Notes under the pieces: model-generated
The model's input: only the letters and a program-made list of their open reading frames with translations
What the model was told of the DNA's origin: nothing
Database searches by the model: none
Source of the DNA: Rubricoccus marinus
Lineage (GTDB): Bacteria > Bacteroidota > Rhodothermia > Rhodothermales > Rubricoccaceae
NCBI RefSeq assembly: GCF_002257665.1
Contig: NZ_MQWB01000001.1
Coordinates: 1,675,870-1,739,869 of the forward strand
Direction: 5' to 3'
DNA length: 64,000 nt
Program-made: the position numbers and the translations under genes
Shown here: positions 51,824 through 62,977 of the stretch, one piece after another
Layout: each line of letters begins with the position of its first letter
How positions within the stretch are numbered: the first letter of the stretch is position 1

Positions 51824-52709
51824 CCAGGCGGGCGTTCGCGACCAAAGTGTGGCCCAGAAGGTATCGCACCGCCAGAGGCTGAATGCTCCCGGGTAGGCTG
51901 TGGATTGCGGCGGTGCACAGCGTTGCGGGGAGTTGCCATGCAGCAGCCTTGAGCGCTAGACGGTTGAAGACCGACGGGTTCGCGAGGCGCTCCAAACCGG
52001 CAACGGTCAGGGCATCTGGACAGACGTCCAGTACGGCTCCCAAATCGCAAGCGAACGCGGCAAGCTTGGTGCGAGCCGTCTCCAGCGTGCCCACATCGTA
52101 GAGGTCGGCCGTGGCCTCTGGCGCGTGCGCGAGCCCCTGCGGATGGTCTCGGGCGAGCAGGCACGCGAGGGCGAGATCCTCCCCATACCGGATCGATTCG
52201 GGGAAGCCTCCTGCGCGGTGGAGCGCAGCCGCCTCCACGGCAGCGATCCCGGCCAAGAAGTACCGCCACGAGACAGACCCGTCATCGCGCACGGGCGCTG
52301 CCGCGACCCCGCGCCGGGATGATGCGAGATAGCGGTGGTAAGGATCCGAGCCCTCGCGGGCAGGGAAGCGGAGTGAGCCCACAGCGGCGATCACGCAGTC
52401 GCTCTCGACAGCCGCAGCCATCGACTCGGCATAGCCTGAGCCGGGCGAGACGTCGGCATCCAGGAACAGCAGGAGGCCTCTGGCGCCAGAGGCCCCGGCG
52501 TTGCGCGCCGCGGCACGGCCTCTGTTCGACGGGAACGTGATGACCTCGACGCGGGAATCCAGCGCCGCGAGATCGCGCAAGAGCGCCGGAGTCCGATCTG
52601 TGGAGCCATCGTCGACGTACACGATGCGCTCGATGGGTTGCCGCAACACAGCGTCCGTCGTGAGCGGTAATACGTGCTCGCCGTTGAGGACCGGTACAAC
52701 GATTGTCAT
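51801..52709 (-). CDS. Family 2 glycosyltransferase
   Basis: 302 residues. GT-A fold: TIVVPVLNGEHVLP at the N-terminus, IVYVDDGSTDRTPALL with the nucleotide-binding Asp, and LLLFLDADVSPG with the DxD metal site (about residues 80-91). ESIRYGEDLALA carries the usual ED catalytic pair. No membrane helix evident. Start ATG 52709 overlaps the upstream transferase stop; its 3' end overlaps the kinase gene by 23 bases. Confidence 0.87.
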   Translation of the reverse strand: MTIVVPVLNGEHVLPLTTDAVLRQPIERIVYVDDGSTDRTPALLRDLAALDSRVEVITFPSNRGRAAARNAGASGARGLLLFLDADVSPGSGYAESMAAAVESDCVIAAVGSLRFPAREGSDPYHRYLASSRRGVAAAPVRDDGSVSWRYFLAGIAAVEAAALHRAGGFPESIRYGEDLALACLLARDHPQGLAHAPEATADLYDVGTLETARTKLAAFACDLGAVLDVCPDALTVAGLERLANPSVFNRLALKAAAWQLPATLCTAAIHSLPGSIQPLAVRYLLGHTLVANARLDGHPRTS

Positions 52710-53758
52710 CCCAGGTCCTGCAGCACGGCTTCCAGGCGATCCGTGCTCTCGCGCCACAAGTAGTTGGCTACCGCTTGCTGTCCTGCCTGGGAAAGCCGGG
52801 ACCGGAGGGTCGGGTTGGACATCACGTTCAAGGCAGCCTCGCCCAGTCCCTCTCCGTCTCCGATCCCTGCTGTCAGCATCGACTCGCCAGAGGCCAGGTA
52901 CTCGCCCACTCCTGGATTCGCCGAGGCGACCACGACGCATCCGCACGCTGCAGCCTCCATCGGCACCAACGGCCACCCCTCGCTGCGGCTCGGGTGGAGG
53001 AGAACGGGCGCGCCGTTGTACAGAGCGCGCAGCAGACGCGGCGCGGGCCGGACGTGAACGGAGACCCAGTCAGGAAGCGCGTGCGAGGGAGGGCGGGCGC
53101 AAAACACGTCGGCGCCCACATCGGACCTCTGGCGCCGAATGGTCTCCAACGCACCGATCAGCACGTCGGGGCCCTTAACCGGATGGCGATGGTAGAGCGC
53201 GATGATCTGCGCCGGGCGTGCGTGGAGCGGAACGTCGACGCTGAACTCAGAGGGGTCGATGGCGTTGGGAATGACCGCGAGAGGCTCCAGGCCCACCGCT
53301 TCCATTTCGCGCGCGAGCCACGACGCACACGTGATCAGCGGCATCCCTAGATGCCAGGATTCGCGGGCGTCTGGGCGTACAAACGTCTCGTCCCCCTGCA
53401 CGAAGTAAAGGGAGCGACCGGCCTCTGGCGGCAGTCGCGCCACCCAAGGAGCCGTCTGGACGCCCGTCGCAATCGTCACGTCGGCCTTTGGGAACGACGC
53501 GCCGGAAGGGTTTGGGAGATCAATCGTCTCGACGCCTGAGGCGCTGTACGCGTGCTCGCCGGCGACGCCGTGGATCCGGTCCCGAACCGCGACGGCTGCA
53601 CGCCGCGCTAGCGCGATGGGCGACCTCGTCTCCTGCTTTGGCGCCACCACCTTGACCACGTGGCCTCTTGCGGCGAGGCCCCGAGCATGTTCGTACACCA
53701 CCTTAGCCCCTCCCATTGGGATGCGGATCGGGGTGGGCAGGACAAACGTGATGCGCAT
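52706..53758 (-). CDS. Family 4-like glycosyltransferase
   Basis: 350 residues from ATG 53758. GT-B fold. N-terminal domain begins MRITFVLPTPIRIPMGGAKV, with GGAKVVYEHARGLAARGH typical of GT4. The C-terminal domain has LHPSRSEGWPLVPMEAAACG (about residues 258-277), with the E-x7-E motif contacting the sugar nucleotide. First gene of a four-gene glycan operon reading leftward. Confidence 0.87.
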   Translation of the reverse strand: MRITFVLPTPIRIPMGGAKVVYEHARGLAARGHVVKVVAPKQETRSPIALARRAAVAVRDRIHGVAGEHAYSASGVETIDLPNPSGASFPKADVTIATGVQTAPWVARLPPEAGRSLYFVQGDETFVRPDARESWHLGMPLITCASWLAREMEAVGLEPLAVIPNAIDPSEFSVDVPLHARPAQIIALYHRHPVKGPDVLIGALETIRRQRSDVGADVFCARPPSHALPDWVSVHVRPAPRLLRALYNGAPVLLHPSRSEGWPLVPMEAAACGCVVVASANPGVGEYLASGESMLTAGIGDGEGLGEAALNVMSNPTLRSRLSQAGQQAVANYLWRESTDRLEAVLQDLG

Positions 53759-53850
53759 GCTGGCCGTTGGCGGTCGCCGGAGACTACTCACATGGAAGGC
53801 GTGGCGGGACGTAACCCCGCCCCCGCTCCCTACCTCGCGCTATGTGAGTT

Positions 53851-56444
<2,594 letters not shown>

Positions 56445-57284
56445 CTAGAACACGATGGCTTTCAGTTTGACGGAGCGGCGGAGCATGTTGACCTCGTGGG
56501 CCTGGAGACGGCGCCAGCGGCCTCGGCGGAGACCGCTGAGGTCCAGCCCGGCGTAGCCCACACGTTCGAGGGCGTTGACCTCGTGCCCGAGGTGCTCCAG
56601 CATTCGGCGGACCTGGCGGTTGCGCCCTTCGTGGAGCGCGAGGGCGACTTTACGCTTGTCCTCGTCTACGTAGCCGACCTGGTCGGCTTTGGCGAGGCCG
56701 TCTTCGAGCTCGACGCCGGCGCGGAGCGCTTCGATCTCGGGCGCCGTGACGGGGCGCTCAGTTGTGGCGAGGTACAGCTTGTTCGCGCCGTAACGCGGGT
56801 GCATAAGCCGGTGCGCGAGGTCGCCGTCGGTCGTGAGCAGCAGCGCGCCCGTCGTGTTGCGGTCCAGACGGCCGACGGGGAACAGCGCGTCCCCCTCTCC
56901 CCCTTCGAGGTCCACGAGATCGAGCACCGTTTTGCGGCCCTTCTCGTCGTCCGCCGTCGTGATGGTGTCGGTCGGCTTGTTGAGCAGGATGTAGACCAGA
57001 CCGGCGGGCGTGATGGGCCGGCCGTCGACCTCCACACGGTCCGTTGGGCTCACCTTGGAGCCCATCTCGGTCACGATCTCGCCGTTGACGCGCACGCGGC
57101 GCTCGGCGATGATGTCGTCCGCCCCGCGGCGGCTGGCGACGCCCGCACGGGCGAGGAAGCGGTTGAGCCGGACCTCCTCGGTGATGGAGGCCGGGGCCTG
57201 CGGCTCGGGCCTCTGGCGGTTGGCGCGTGAGGCGCGCTTGCGTCCCTTCGTGTGCTGGGCGGGGGTGCGTCGGCGTTCAGCCAT
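56445..57284 (-). CDS. rluB: Pseudouridine synthase, RluB/RsuA type
   Basis: 279 residues from ATG 57284. A basic N-terminal tail of 45 residues precedes an S4 RNA-binding domain (VRLNRFLARAGVASRRGADD). The catalytic domain has FPVGRLDRNTTGALLLTTDG (Asp nucleophile in GRLD). It also contains LHEGRNRQVRRMLEHLGHEV. It modifies large- or small-subunit rRNA; RluB is most likely from length and the S4 plus GRLDRNTTG pattern. The start overlaps the end of scpB by eight bases. Confidence 0.87.
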   Translation of the reverse strand: MAERRRTPAQHTKGRKRASRANRQRPEPQAPASITEEVRLNRFLARAGVASRRGADDIIAERRVRVNGEIVTEMGSKVSPTDRVEVDGRPITPAGLVYILLNKPTDTITTADDEKGRKTVLDLVDLEGGEGDALFPVGRLDRNTTGALLLTTDGDLAHRLMHPRYGANKLYLATTERPVTAPEIEALRAGVELEDGLAKADQVGYVDEDKRKVALALHEGRNRQVRRMLEHLGHEVNALERVGYAGLDLSGLRRGRWRRLQAHEVNMLRRSVKLKAIVF

Positions 57285-58131
57285 CGGAGGGGGCGTCGGG
57301 AGTGTCTTCGGAAGAAACGACGGCGCGGGCGGGCGCGCTGATCGGTTCGGATGAAACCGCCTCTGGGCTCGGCTCCGGAGCCTGGAGGGCATCGGCTACC
57401 TCAGCGCCAGAGGCCTCTGGCGCTGACGGACCTCCTTCTTCCCTTCCGCCAGACCCGTCGTCATCGCCAGAGGCGCCGGGCGCGCCGTCCGCTTGGGCGT
57501 CGGCCGCCCACTCGGCGAGGAGTTGGGCGCGTTCGCGCGAAAACCGTGGGTCGCTCAAGATCTCCTCCACTTCGCGTGGGCTCGGGAGGTCCTCTAGCGT
57601 CGCGAGGCCGAACTGGTCCAGGAAGCGGTCCGTCGTGCCGTAGAGAAGCGGCCGGCCGATGGAGTCCGCGCGACCCACGACATCTACAAACCCGCGCTCC
57701 AAGAGTTGACGGAGCGCGTAATCCGACGATACGCCGCGTACGTGCTCGACTTCGGGTTTGGTGGCTGGTTGTTTATATGCAATAACGGCTAACGTCTCTA
57801 GCAGTGATCGCGAGAGCCGCCGCTCTTCCTCGCGCTCGAACAGCGAGCGCACGAACGGCGCCAGTTCCGGGACCGTCGCCAGCCGGTAGCCGCCGCCGAA
57901 CGCCTCCACGCGGAAGGCCCGGCCACCCGCGCGGTAGTCCGCGTTTAACCTCTCCACGGCCCGCGAGATGTCCTCTGGCGTCACGTCGGACCCGGTCACA
58001 TCGGAGTAGGCCCGCGCGAGGTCGTCGTTGCGCAGCGGCACGTCGGACGCGAACACGAGCGCTTCGACGGCTTGCGTGATGCGGGCGTCGTGATCGTCAG
58101 AGACGCGGTCGGCGGGAACGGTGGGCTCCAT
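57277..58131 (-). CDS. scpB: Condensin subunit ScpB with decamer-bearing tail
   Basis: 284 residues. Winged-helix kleisin partner in the SMC-ScpAB complex that organises and separates chromosomes. The core (about 15-190) has ITQAVEALVFASDVPL, LLETLAVIAYKQPATKPEVE and VRGVSSDYALRQLLERGFVD. The last 85 residues are acidic, Gly/Pro/Ala-rich and disordered-looking, including decamer-encoded APEASGAE and GASGDD; typical ScpB lacks so long a tail. One polar motif copy falls in the VIAYK segment. Follows scpA with a 1-base overlap. Confidence 0.92.
   Translation of the reverse strand: MEPTVPADRVSDDHDARITQAVEALVFASDVPLRNDDLARAYSDVTGSDVTPEDISRAVERLNADYRAGGRAFRVEAFGGGYRLATVPELAPFVRSLFEREEERRLSRSLLETLAVIAYKQPATKPEVEHVRGVSSDYALRQLLERGFVDVVGRADSIGRPLLYGTTDRFLDQFGLATLEDLPSPREVEEILSDPRFSRERAQLLAEWAADAQADGAPGASGDDDGSGGREEGGPSAPEASGAEVADALQAPEPSPEAVSSEPISAPARAVVSSEDTPDAPSDG
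57778..57788 (-). repeat. Polar terminus motif CCGTTATTGCA, copy 9
   Basis: 11-bp core on the - strand inside scpB, read GCC GTT ATT GCA (Ala-Val-Ile-Ala), part of a conserved helix. Confidence 0.75.
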
Positions 58132-58922
58132 CAGGCGGCGAGGGGGTCTGCGGTCGCGCCAGAGGCCTCTGGCGTGGGGGTGACGGAACCGTCGGGCGGC
58201 TCCGGGACGGCGACGAGCGCGAAGTCCTCGGCACCGACGCCGAGCGTGAGGCGGAGCCTCTGGCGCTGGAGCAGGTCGAGAACCGCGAGAAAGGTGGCGA
58301 TGATGAACGCCTTGCTGCGCGATTCCATCAGGTCGGCAAAGCGAACGCGCTCGCCAGAGGCCAGGCGGTCAAGCAGCCACTCCTTTTGCTCGTCCACGGC
58401 CACGCTCTCGCGGAGGACCGCGTGGCGGTACGGGTCGGCGAGGTCGGCACTGCGTTCCAGTGCTTTGGCGAGCGCGCCGAGCAGATCGAACAGGCTCGCG
58501 CGGTACGTGACCTCTTCGGCCTCTGGCGCGTGCCGCAGCCGCTCGTCGGACGCCGCGCCGCGCGTAAAGCGCCGCTGGCGATCCTCGAACGCCTGGCCCA
58601 TCTTTTCGCCGGCCTCGCGGAACTGGACGTATTCGAGCAGGCGCTCGACGAGTTCCTTGCGCGGGTCTTCGGGCTCCTCGCCATCGACGGCAGGCGGACG
58701 CGGGAGCAGCATCCGCGCCTTGATCTGGATCAAGAGGGCCGCCGTGTAGACGAACTCGGCCGCGTCGTCCAGGTCCAGGTGGCTCAGCGTGCGGACCGTC
58801 TCCAGGTACTCGTCCGCGATCCGGGAGATCGGGATGTCGTGGATGTCCAGCTCATCCCGCCGGATGAAGAAGAGCAACAGGTCCAGCGGCCCTTCGAACT
58901 CGCTGAGGTGGACGCGGTGCAA
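58131..58922 (-). CDS. scpA: Condensin subunit ScpA (kleisin)
   Basis: 263 residues, start TTG at 58922. The N-terminal kleisin motif VHLSEFEGPLDLLLFFIRRDELDIHDIPI is split as HLSEFEGPLDLLLF and RRDELDIHDIPI. Then come EFVYTAALLIQIKARMLLPR and a C-terminal winged-helix region. It bridges the SMC heads with ScpB. The last residues (PTPEASGATADPLAA) come from a decamer dyad. Placed about 13 kb from the dif-like site, a fitting neighbourhood for chromosome segregation genes although possibly by chance. Confidence 0.92.
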   Translation of the reverse strand: MHRVHLSEFEGPLDLLLFFIRRDELDIHDIPISRIADEYLETVRTLSHLDLDDAAEFVYTAALLIQIKARMLLPRPPAVDGEEPEDPRKELVERLLEYVQFREAGEKMGQAFEDRQRRFTRGAASDERLRHAPEAEEVTYRASLFDLLGALAKALERSADLADPYRHAVLRESVAVDEQKEWLLDRLASGERVRFADLMESRSKAFIIATFLAVLDLLQRQRLRLTLGVGAEDFALVAVPEPPDGSVTPTPEASGATADPLAA

Positions 58923-58992
58923 CGGTATGGCGGGGGATGGCGGACGCCAGAGGCGGCCGGATCACGCCAGAGGCTGGCCTCTGGCGGCGGGG

Positions 58993-59955
58993 CTAGGCGG
59001 CCTCCTTCTGCTTGAACCACTCGACGGTTTCCTCCAGGCCGCTGGCGAGGTCCGTCTCGGGGCTCCAGCCGAAAGCGCTGTGGATCTTCGACGTGTCGAG
59101 CACGCTGCGCTGCTGCTCGCCGGGCTTGGCCTCGCCGTGCTTCTCCGGGGCCTCGGCGCCGGTAAAGGTGTTGAGGTGGCCAAACAGCTGGTTCACGTCG
59201 GTCTCGATGCCCGTGCCGACGTTGAAGATGTCGGAGCCCTCGTGCTCCATCGCGCCCATGATGGCGCGGACGACATCCTTGACGAACACGTAATCCCGCG
59301 TCTGCTTGCCGGGACCGTTGATGGTCGGCTGCTGGCCGCGAAGGAGCATCTGGGTAAAGATGGCGACCACGCCGGCCTCACCGTGCGGGTTCTGACGCGG
59401 ACCGTAAACGTTCGCGAAGCGGAGCGCGACGGAATCGATGCCGTAGGTCTCGTTGTAGAACCGGAGGTAGTGCTCGCTGACCAGCTTGGTGATGCCGTAG
59501 GGCGACATCGGGAGCTGCGGGTGCGTCTCCGGCTGCGGGCCGGCGTCGTTCACGTCCGGGTGTGGCTCGCCGTAGATGGCGCCACCGGTGGAGGCGAATA
59601 CGACCTTTTCGAGCCCGTGCTGACGCCCGGCTTCGAGCAGGTTGAGCAGACCGAGGACATTGACGCTGGCGTCGAAGACGGGGTCGCTCACGCTGCGGCG
59701 CACGTCCATCTGCGCCGCGAGGTGCGCGACGGCCGCGAACTTGTGCTCGGCGAAGAGATCGCGCACGGCGTCATCGCGGAGGTCCATCTCATGGAAGGAG
59801 GCCTCAGCGGGCACGTTGGAACGGACGCCTCCCGAGAGGTCGTCCAGGACGTGGACTTGAGCGCCTCTGGCGACGAGCGCGTCGGCGACGTGGGAGCCGA
59901 TGAATCCGGCACCGCCGGTGACGAGGACGGGACGATTGGCGAACGGGAACGACAT
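58993..59955 (-). CDS. NAD-dependent sugar-nucleotide epimerase (UDP-glucose 4-epimerase-like)
   Basis: 320 residues. Extended short-chain dehydrogenase: VLVTGGAGFIGSHVADAL (NAD loop, about residues 9-26), VAHLAAQMDVRRS, ASTGGAIYG with catalytic Ser/Thr, and YGITKLVSEHYL with the YxxxK pair. C-terminal VKDVVRAIMGAME and NVGTGIETDVN are typical of GalE/WbpP-like enzymes. The product feeds glycan synthesis, perhaps for the operon at 49605-53758. It has a clear promoter box at 59975. Confidence 0.88.
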   Translation of the reverse strand: MSFPFANRPVLVTGGAGFIGSHVADALVARGAQVHVLDDLSGGVRSNVPAEASFHEMDLRDDAVRDLFAEHKFAAVAHLAAQMDVRRSVSDPVFDASVNVLGLLNLLEAGRQHGLEKVVFASTGGAIYGEPHPDVNDAGPQPETHPQLPMSPYGITKLVSEHYLRFYNETYGIDSVALRFANVYGPRQNPHGEAGVVAIFTQMLLRGQQPTINGPGKQTRDYVFVKDVVRAIMGAMEHEGSDIFNVGTGIETDVNQLFGHLNTFTGAEAPEKHGEAKPGEQQRSVLDTSKIHSAFGWSPETDLASGLEETVEWFKQKEAA

Positions 59956-59974
59956 AGCAGGAGAGAAGCGTGAC

Positions 59975-59982
59975 CCAAGCTA
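59975..59982 (-). promoter_or_regulatory. Promoter -7-like box TAGCTTGG for the epimerase gene
   Basis: TAGCTTGG on the - strand, 19 bp before the ATG; a decamer lies 4 bp upstream. Identical to the box of the candidate small RNA at 3455. Confidence 0.5.
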
Positions 59983-60047
59983 CGGGCGCCAGAGGCGCGC
60001 GGTCACACTGCGGCGCCTCTGGCGGGCGGGAATCGCTAGACTTCGGC

Positions 60048-61091
60048 ATGGCTTCTCCCCTCTCCCGCCGCCGCTTTCTCGCCGCCGGCTCCGCTCTCGC
60101 TGCCGCGCCCCTACTCGCGCGCCCCGCTCTCGCCGCGCCAGAGGCTCGCTCTGGCGCCCCCGCGCCGCTCCACCCTCCGCGTCTGAACCCCGGCGATACC
60201 GTCGCCCTTATCGCGCCCGCTGGTGCCGTGCGCCCGAGGCTTCTGGACGAGGCGAAGCGCTCGATGGAGATGCTGGGACTGAAGTACACGGTGGGCCGTC
60301 ATGTTCTGGATCGGCACGGGTACCTCGCCGGGACCGATGCGGCGCGGGCGGAAGACTTCAATCGTGCAATAACGGACCCGAACGTGGACGCCCTTTTCGC
60401 CATCCGTGGCGGCTGGGGCTGCGCCCGCATGCTCCCATTCGTGGACTGGACGGCGCTCCGCGAGAACCCGAAAGCGGTAATCGGCTACAGCGATCTCACG
60501 TCGCTCCTCATGGCGGCCTACGCCCGCTCGGGCGTGGTCGGCTTTCACGGGCCTGTGGCAACGTCCACGTTTAGCCCGTTCACGCTCGCGAGCCTGCGTG
60601 CGCTCGTGTTCGACGCCGAGGCCGGGCCTCTGGCGCCGCTGGCTCAAGACGACCCCGAGCCCATCGTGACGCTGACCGCCGGCACCGCCAGAGGCCGACT
60701 CGTCGGTGGCAACCTGACCGTGCTCTGCGCGATGGTGGGCACGCCGTACATGCCCAGCTTCGAAGGCGAGATCCTCTTTCTGGAAGACATCGGCGAAAGC
60801 GTCTACCGCATCGACCGGATGCTGACGCAACTGGGGCAGGCGGGCTTGCTGGGCGGCCTCGCGGGCGTCGCGTTCGGCAGCTGTCGCGGGTGCCTGCCGG
60901 AAGTCGACGCCGTGGGCCAGTTCACGCTGGAGGAGGTCATGCGGCGCCACTTCGAGCCTCTGGCGGTGCCGACCTACCTCGGCGCGCCGATCGGGCACAT
61001 CACGGACAAGGTGACCGTCCCGGTCGGCGCGCTCGCGGAGATCGACGCGGACCGGGGCACGCTCTCGCTCTTGGAGCCCGCGGTGCGCTAG
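60048..61091 (+). CDS. LD-carboxypeptidase (peptidase family S66), Tat-exported
   Basis: 347 residues from ATG 60048. A twin-arginine signal peptide: SRRRFLAAGSALAAAPLLA, cleaved near ALA. Catalytic region: RGGWGCARML, then GYSDLTSLLMA with the Ser nucleophile, and FLEDIGESVYRIDRML with Glu; a His in IGHITDK completes the S66 triad. Cleaves the L,D bond that releases D-alanine from recycled muropeptides. Periplasmic placement differs from the usual cytosolic LdcA. A polar motif copy is at 60365. Confidence 0.88.
   Translation: MASPLSRRRFLAAGSALAAAPLLARPALAAPEARSGAPAPLHPPRLNPGDTVALIAPAGAVRPRLLDEAKRSMEMLGLKYTVGRHVLDRHGYLAGTDAARAEDFNRAITDPNVDALFAIRGGWGCARMLPFVDWTALRENPKAVIGYSDLTSLLMAAYARSGVVGFHGPVATSTFSPFTLASLRALVFDAEAGPLAPLAQDDPEPIVTLTAGTARGRLVGGNLTVLCAMVGTPYMPSFEGEILFLEDIGESVYRIDRMLTQLGQAGLLGGLAGVAFGSCRGCLPEVDAVGQFTLEEVMRRHFEPLAVPTYLGAPIGHITDKVTVPVGALAEIDADRGTLSLLEPAVR
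60365..60375 (-). repeat. Polar terminus motif CCGTTATTGCA, copy 10
   Basis: 11-bp core on the - strand. The + strand gene reads it GCA ATA ACG (Ala-Ile-Thr), again using ATA. Confidence 0.75.
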
Positions 61092-61108
61092 CCTCTGGCG
61101 CCAGAGGC
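61091..61108. repeat. Decamer inverted pair, 18-bp dyad
   Basis: GCCTCTGGCGCCAGAGGC starting on the last base of the carboxypeptidase stop. It lies in the 33-bp gap before the next gene on the same strand. Confidence 0.8.
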
Positions 61109-61124
61109 CTATTCCCCTCCTCCC

Positions 61125-61778
61125 ATGATCGTCCTCGACCTTCCTAGCCCCCACGCACTGCGCGGCGGCTGGGCCGCTCTCGCCGCCGTCTACGCCGGCA
61201 GAGGCTGGACCGACGTCCGCGCGCTGCCCGACCGCTGGCTCTACCACGACGGCGGGGGCAACTGGGCGACGTTGCGCTTCCACGACGCCTCTCGCGCTGT
61301 GCTCTTCGGGCACGACCACGAGTATTCCGAAACCTACTTCGGTGCCGCCGCGGAGTATTTCGGCGAGGAGGAGACCGACTTGCTCGCAGGCGCCCCCGAC
61401 TGGTGGAGTGCAGACTTGGACCCCTCGCCAAGCGGCGAGTGGATCGGGTTCATCTACGGCTGGGACGGTTCCACGTGGAGGCGCGCGCCGTACGCCAAGC
61501 CCGACGGGTTCGACTCGGTCGGCTTGATCCGTGCGTGCAGCCTGGAAGGCACGGGCTTCCTAGCGGAGTTCGCGCAAGAGGCCCTGGGGCTAGTCGGCGA
61601 CCCGGACCCAGAAGCACTCGCCGCCCTCGTCGCGGCTGATGCCGACATTACGCCGGCCCTACTGGAAGCTGTTGTGCCGGGATGGGACATCGCGGCGGGT
61701 GTGGCAGCCGGACGGGCATTTCTCGCACACGGCGGGGCTTCTGGCGCCAGAGGCCCGAATCAGCCCGCTAGAGGCTAG
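61125..61778 (+). CDS. Protein of unknown function
   Basis: 217 residues. No signal peptide or membrane helix. It is rich in Trp, Tyr, Asp and Gly: LPDRWLYHDGGGNWATLRFH, GHDHEYSETYFGAAA, and FIYGWDGSTWRRAPYAKPDG. The pattern suggests a compact alpha/beta cytosolic protein, with the helical end TPALLEAVVPGWDIAAGVAAG. The last 12 residues come largely from decamers (GASGARGPN). I do not recognise the family. It ends by overlapping a convergent gene by four bases. Confidence 0.7.
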   Translation: MIVLDLPSPHALRGGWAALAAVYAGRGWTDVRALPDRWLYHDGGGNWATLRFHDASRAVLFGHDHEYSETYFGAAAEYFGEEETDLLAGAPDWWSADLDPSPSGEWIGFIYGWDGSTWRRAPYAKPDGFDSVGLIRACSLEGTGFLAEFAQEALGLVGDPDPEALAALVAADADITPALLEAVVPGWDIAAGVAAGRAFLAHGGASGARGPNQPARG

Positions 61779-62977
61779 AAGCACTCCTCGCGCGCGACCA
61801 CGCCATCCACCACGACCGCGCACACGTGCGTGATCGTCTCGAGCGGATCGCCGTCGAAGATCACCAGGTCGGCGTCCTTGCCGGGCTCCAGCGAGCCCAC
61901 GCGGTCGGCGATGCCGAGGATGCGAGCGGCATCGATGCTGACGGCTTCGAGCGCGTGGACGCGGTCCAGGCCGTAGGCTGCGGCGACAGCGGCTTCGAAC
62001 AGCACGACGCGTGTTTTAGGCACGTAGGCTTCGTAACCGCTCTGGAACGCGAACGGGATCCCGGCGGCGCGGAGCTTGGAGGCGGTATCGAAGGCGAGGC
62101 TCTCGGTCTCCCCGCCGGTCCGGTACATGGTGGGGTGCAGGACCACGGAGACGCCTGACTCGCGGATGTCCTTCAGCACGAGCGGGGCCTCCGAGGCGCC
62201 GTCCAGAATCACGTTCATCTGCGGAAACTCGCGGGCGAGACGGAGGACCGCCTGGATGTCGTTGGCGCGGTGCGCCGTGATCAGCGCAGGCATCTGGCCT
62301 GTGGCCACGGCCGCAAGCGCCTCGTTGTCGAGGTCACGCGAGGGCGCGTCGCCAGAGGCGTCCATCTTCTCCGCGTGGGCGAGGCCTTTGTACAGCGCGG
62401 CGCGGATCTGCGCGATCACACGGGCACGCGTACCAGGCGAGTCGAAGCGGACGCCGCGGCCGACGGTCATTGCCATCATGGTCGTGGAGTCCACGAGCGC
62501 CTCATCGATGGTGTCGTAGGCCGTTTTGATGATCGTCGTCTGTCCCGCAGCGAGCGCGCCGGGGGAATGCCCCGTGTGGACGGTCGTGATGCCGAGCGAC
62601 AGCAGCCAGCCGACGAGCTCGTCGCGGGCGTTGTAGGCGTCCATCGCGCGAAGCGACGGCTGGAGCGGACCGCCCATATCGAGCGCGTCCTGGTCCTGCG
62701 GCTGGTTAAGCAAGCCCGAGAGCCCGACCGTGCTGCGCACGTCTACCAGGCCAGGCGTCACGACGGAGCCGCGAAGCTCGCGCGCACCGGCAGGCACGCG
62801 GACGCCTCTGGCGGGACCGGCGGACACGATCGTGCCGTCCTGGATCACGACCGCGCCGTCCACAATCGCGGGACCCGCCATCGTGTACAGCGTGTCGGCG
62901 TAGACGACGAGCGACTGGCCTCTGGCGCCGGAGGCGGCGAACAAAAGGGAGGCGAGGAGTAGAAAACGGGTCATCAT
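61775..62977 (-). CDS. Secreted amidohydrolase, imidazolonepropionase-like
   Basis: 400 residues. Signal peptide MTRFLLLASLLFAASGARG after a first Met. Amidohydrolase-superfamily layout: beta-sandwich (VVIQDGTIVSAGP), VVTPGLVDVRSTVGLSG where the usual metal HxH reads DVRST, then ITAHRANDIQAVLRLA and a C-terminal GSLEPGKDADLVIFDGDPL. The first metal-binding histidines appear lost, so it may be inactive or use fewer metals. ATG 62977 gives an overlap with the upstream lipoprotein stop. Confidence 0.82.
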   Translation of the reverse strand: MMTRFLLLASLLFAASGARGQSLVVYADTLYTMAGPAIVDGAVVIQDGTIVSAGPARGVRVPAGARELRGSVVTPGLVDVRSTVGLSGLLNQPQDQDALDMGGPLQPSLRAMDAYNARDELVGWLLSLGITTVHTGHSPGALAAGQTTIIKTAYDTIDEALVDSTTMMAMTVGRGVRFDSPGTRARVIAQIRAALYKGLAHAEKMDASGDAPSRDLDNEALAAVATGQMPALITAHRANDIQAVLRLAREFPQMNVILDGASEAPLVLKDIRESGVSVVLHPTMYRTGGETESLAFDTASKLRAAGIPFAFQSGYEAYVPKTRVVLFEAAVAAAYGLDRVHALEAVSIDAARILGIADRVGSLEPGKDADLVIFDGDPLETITHVCAVVVDGVVAREECF

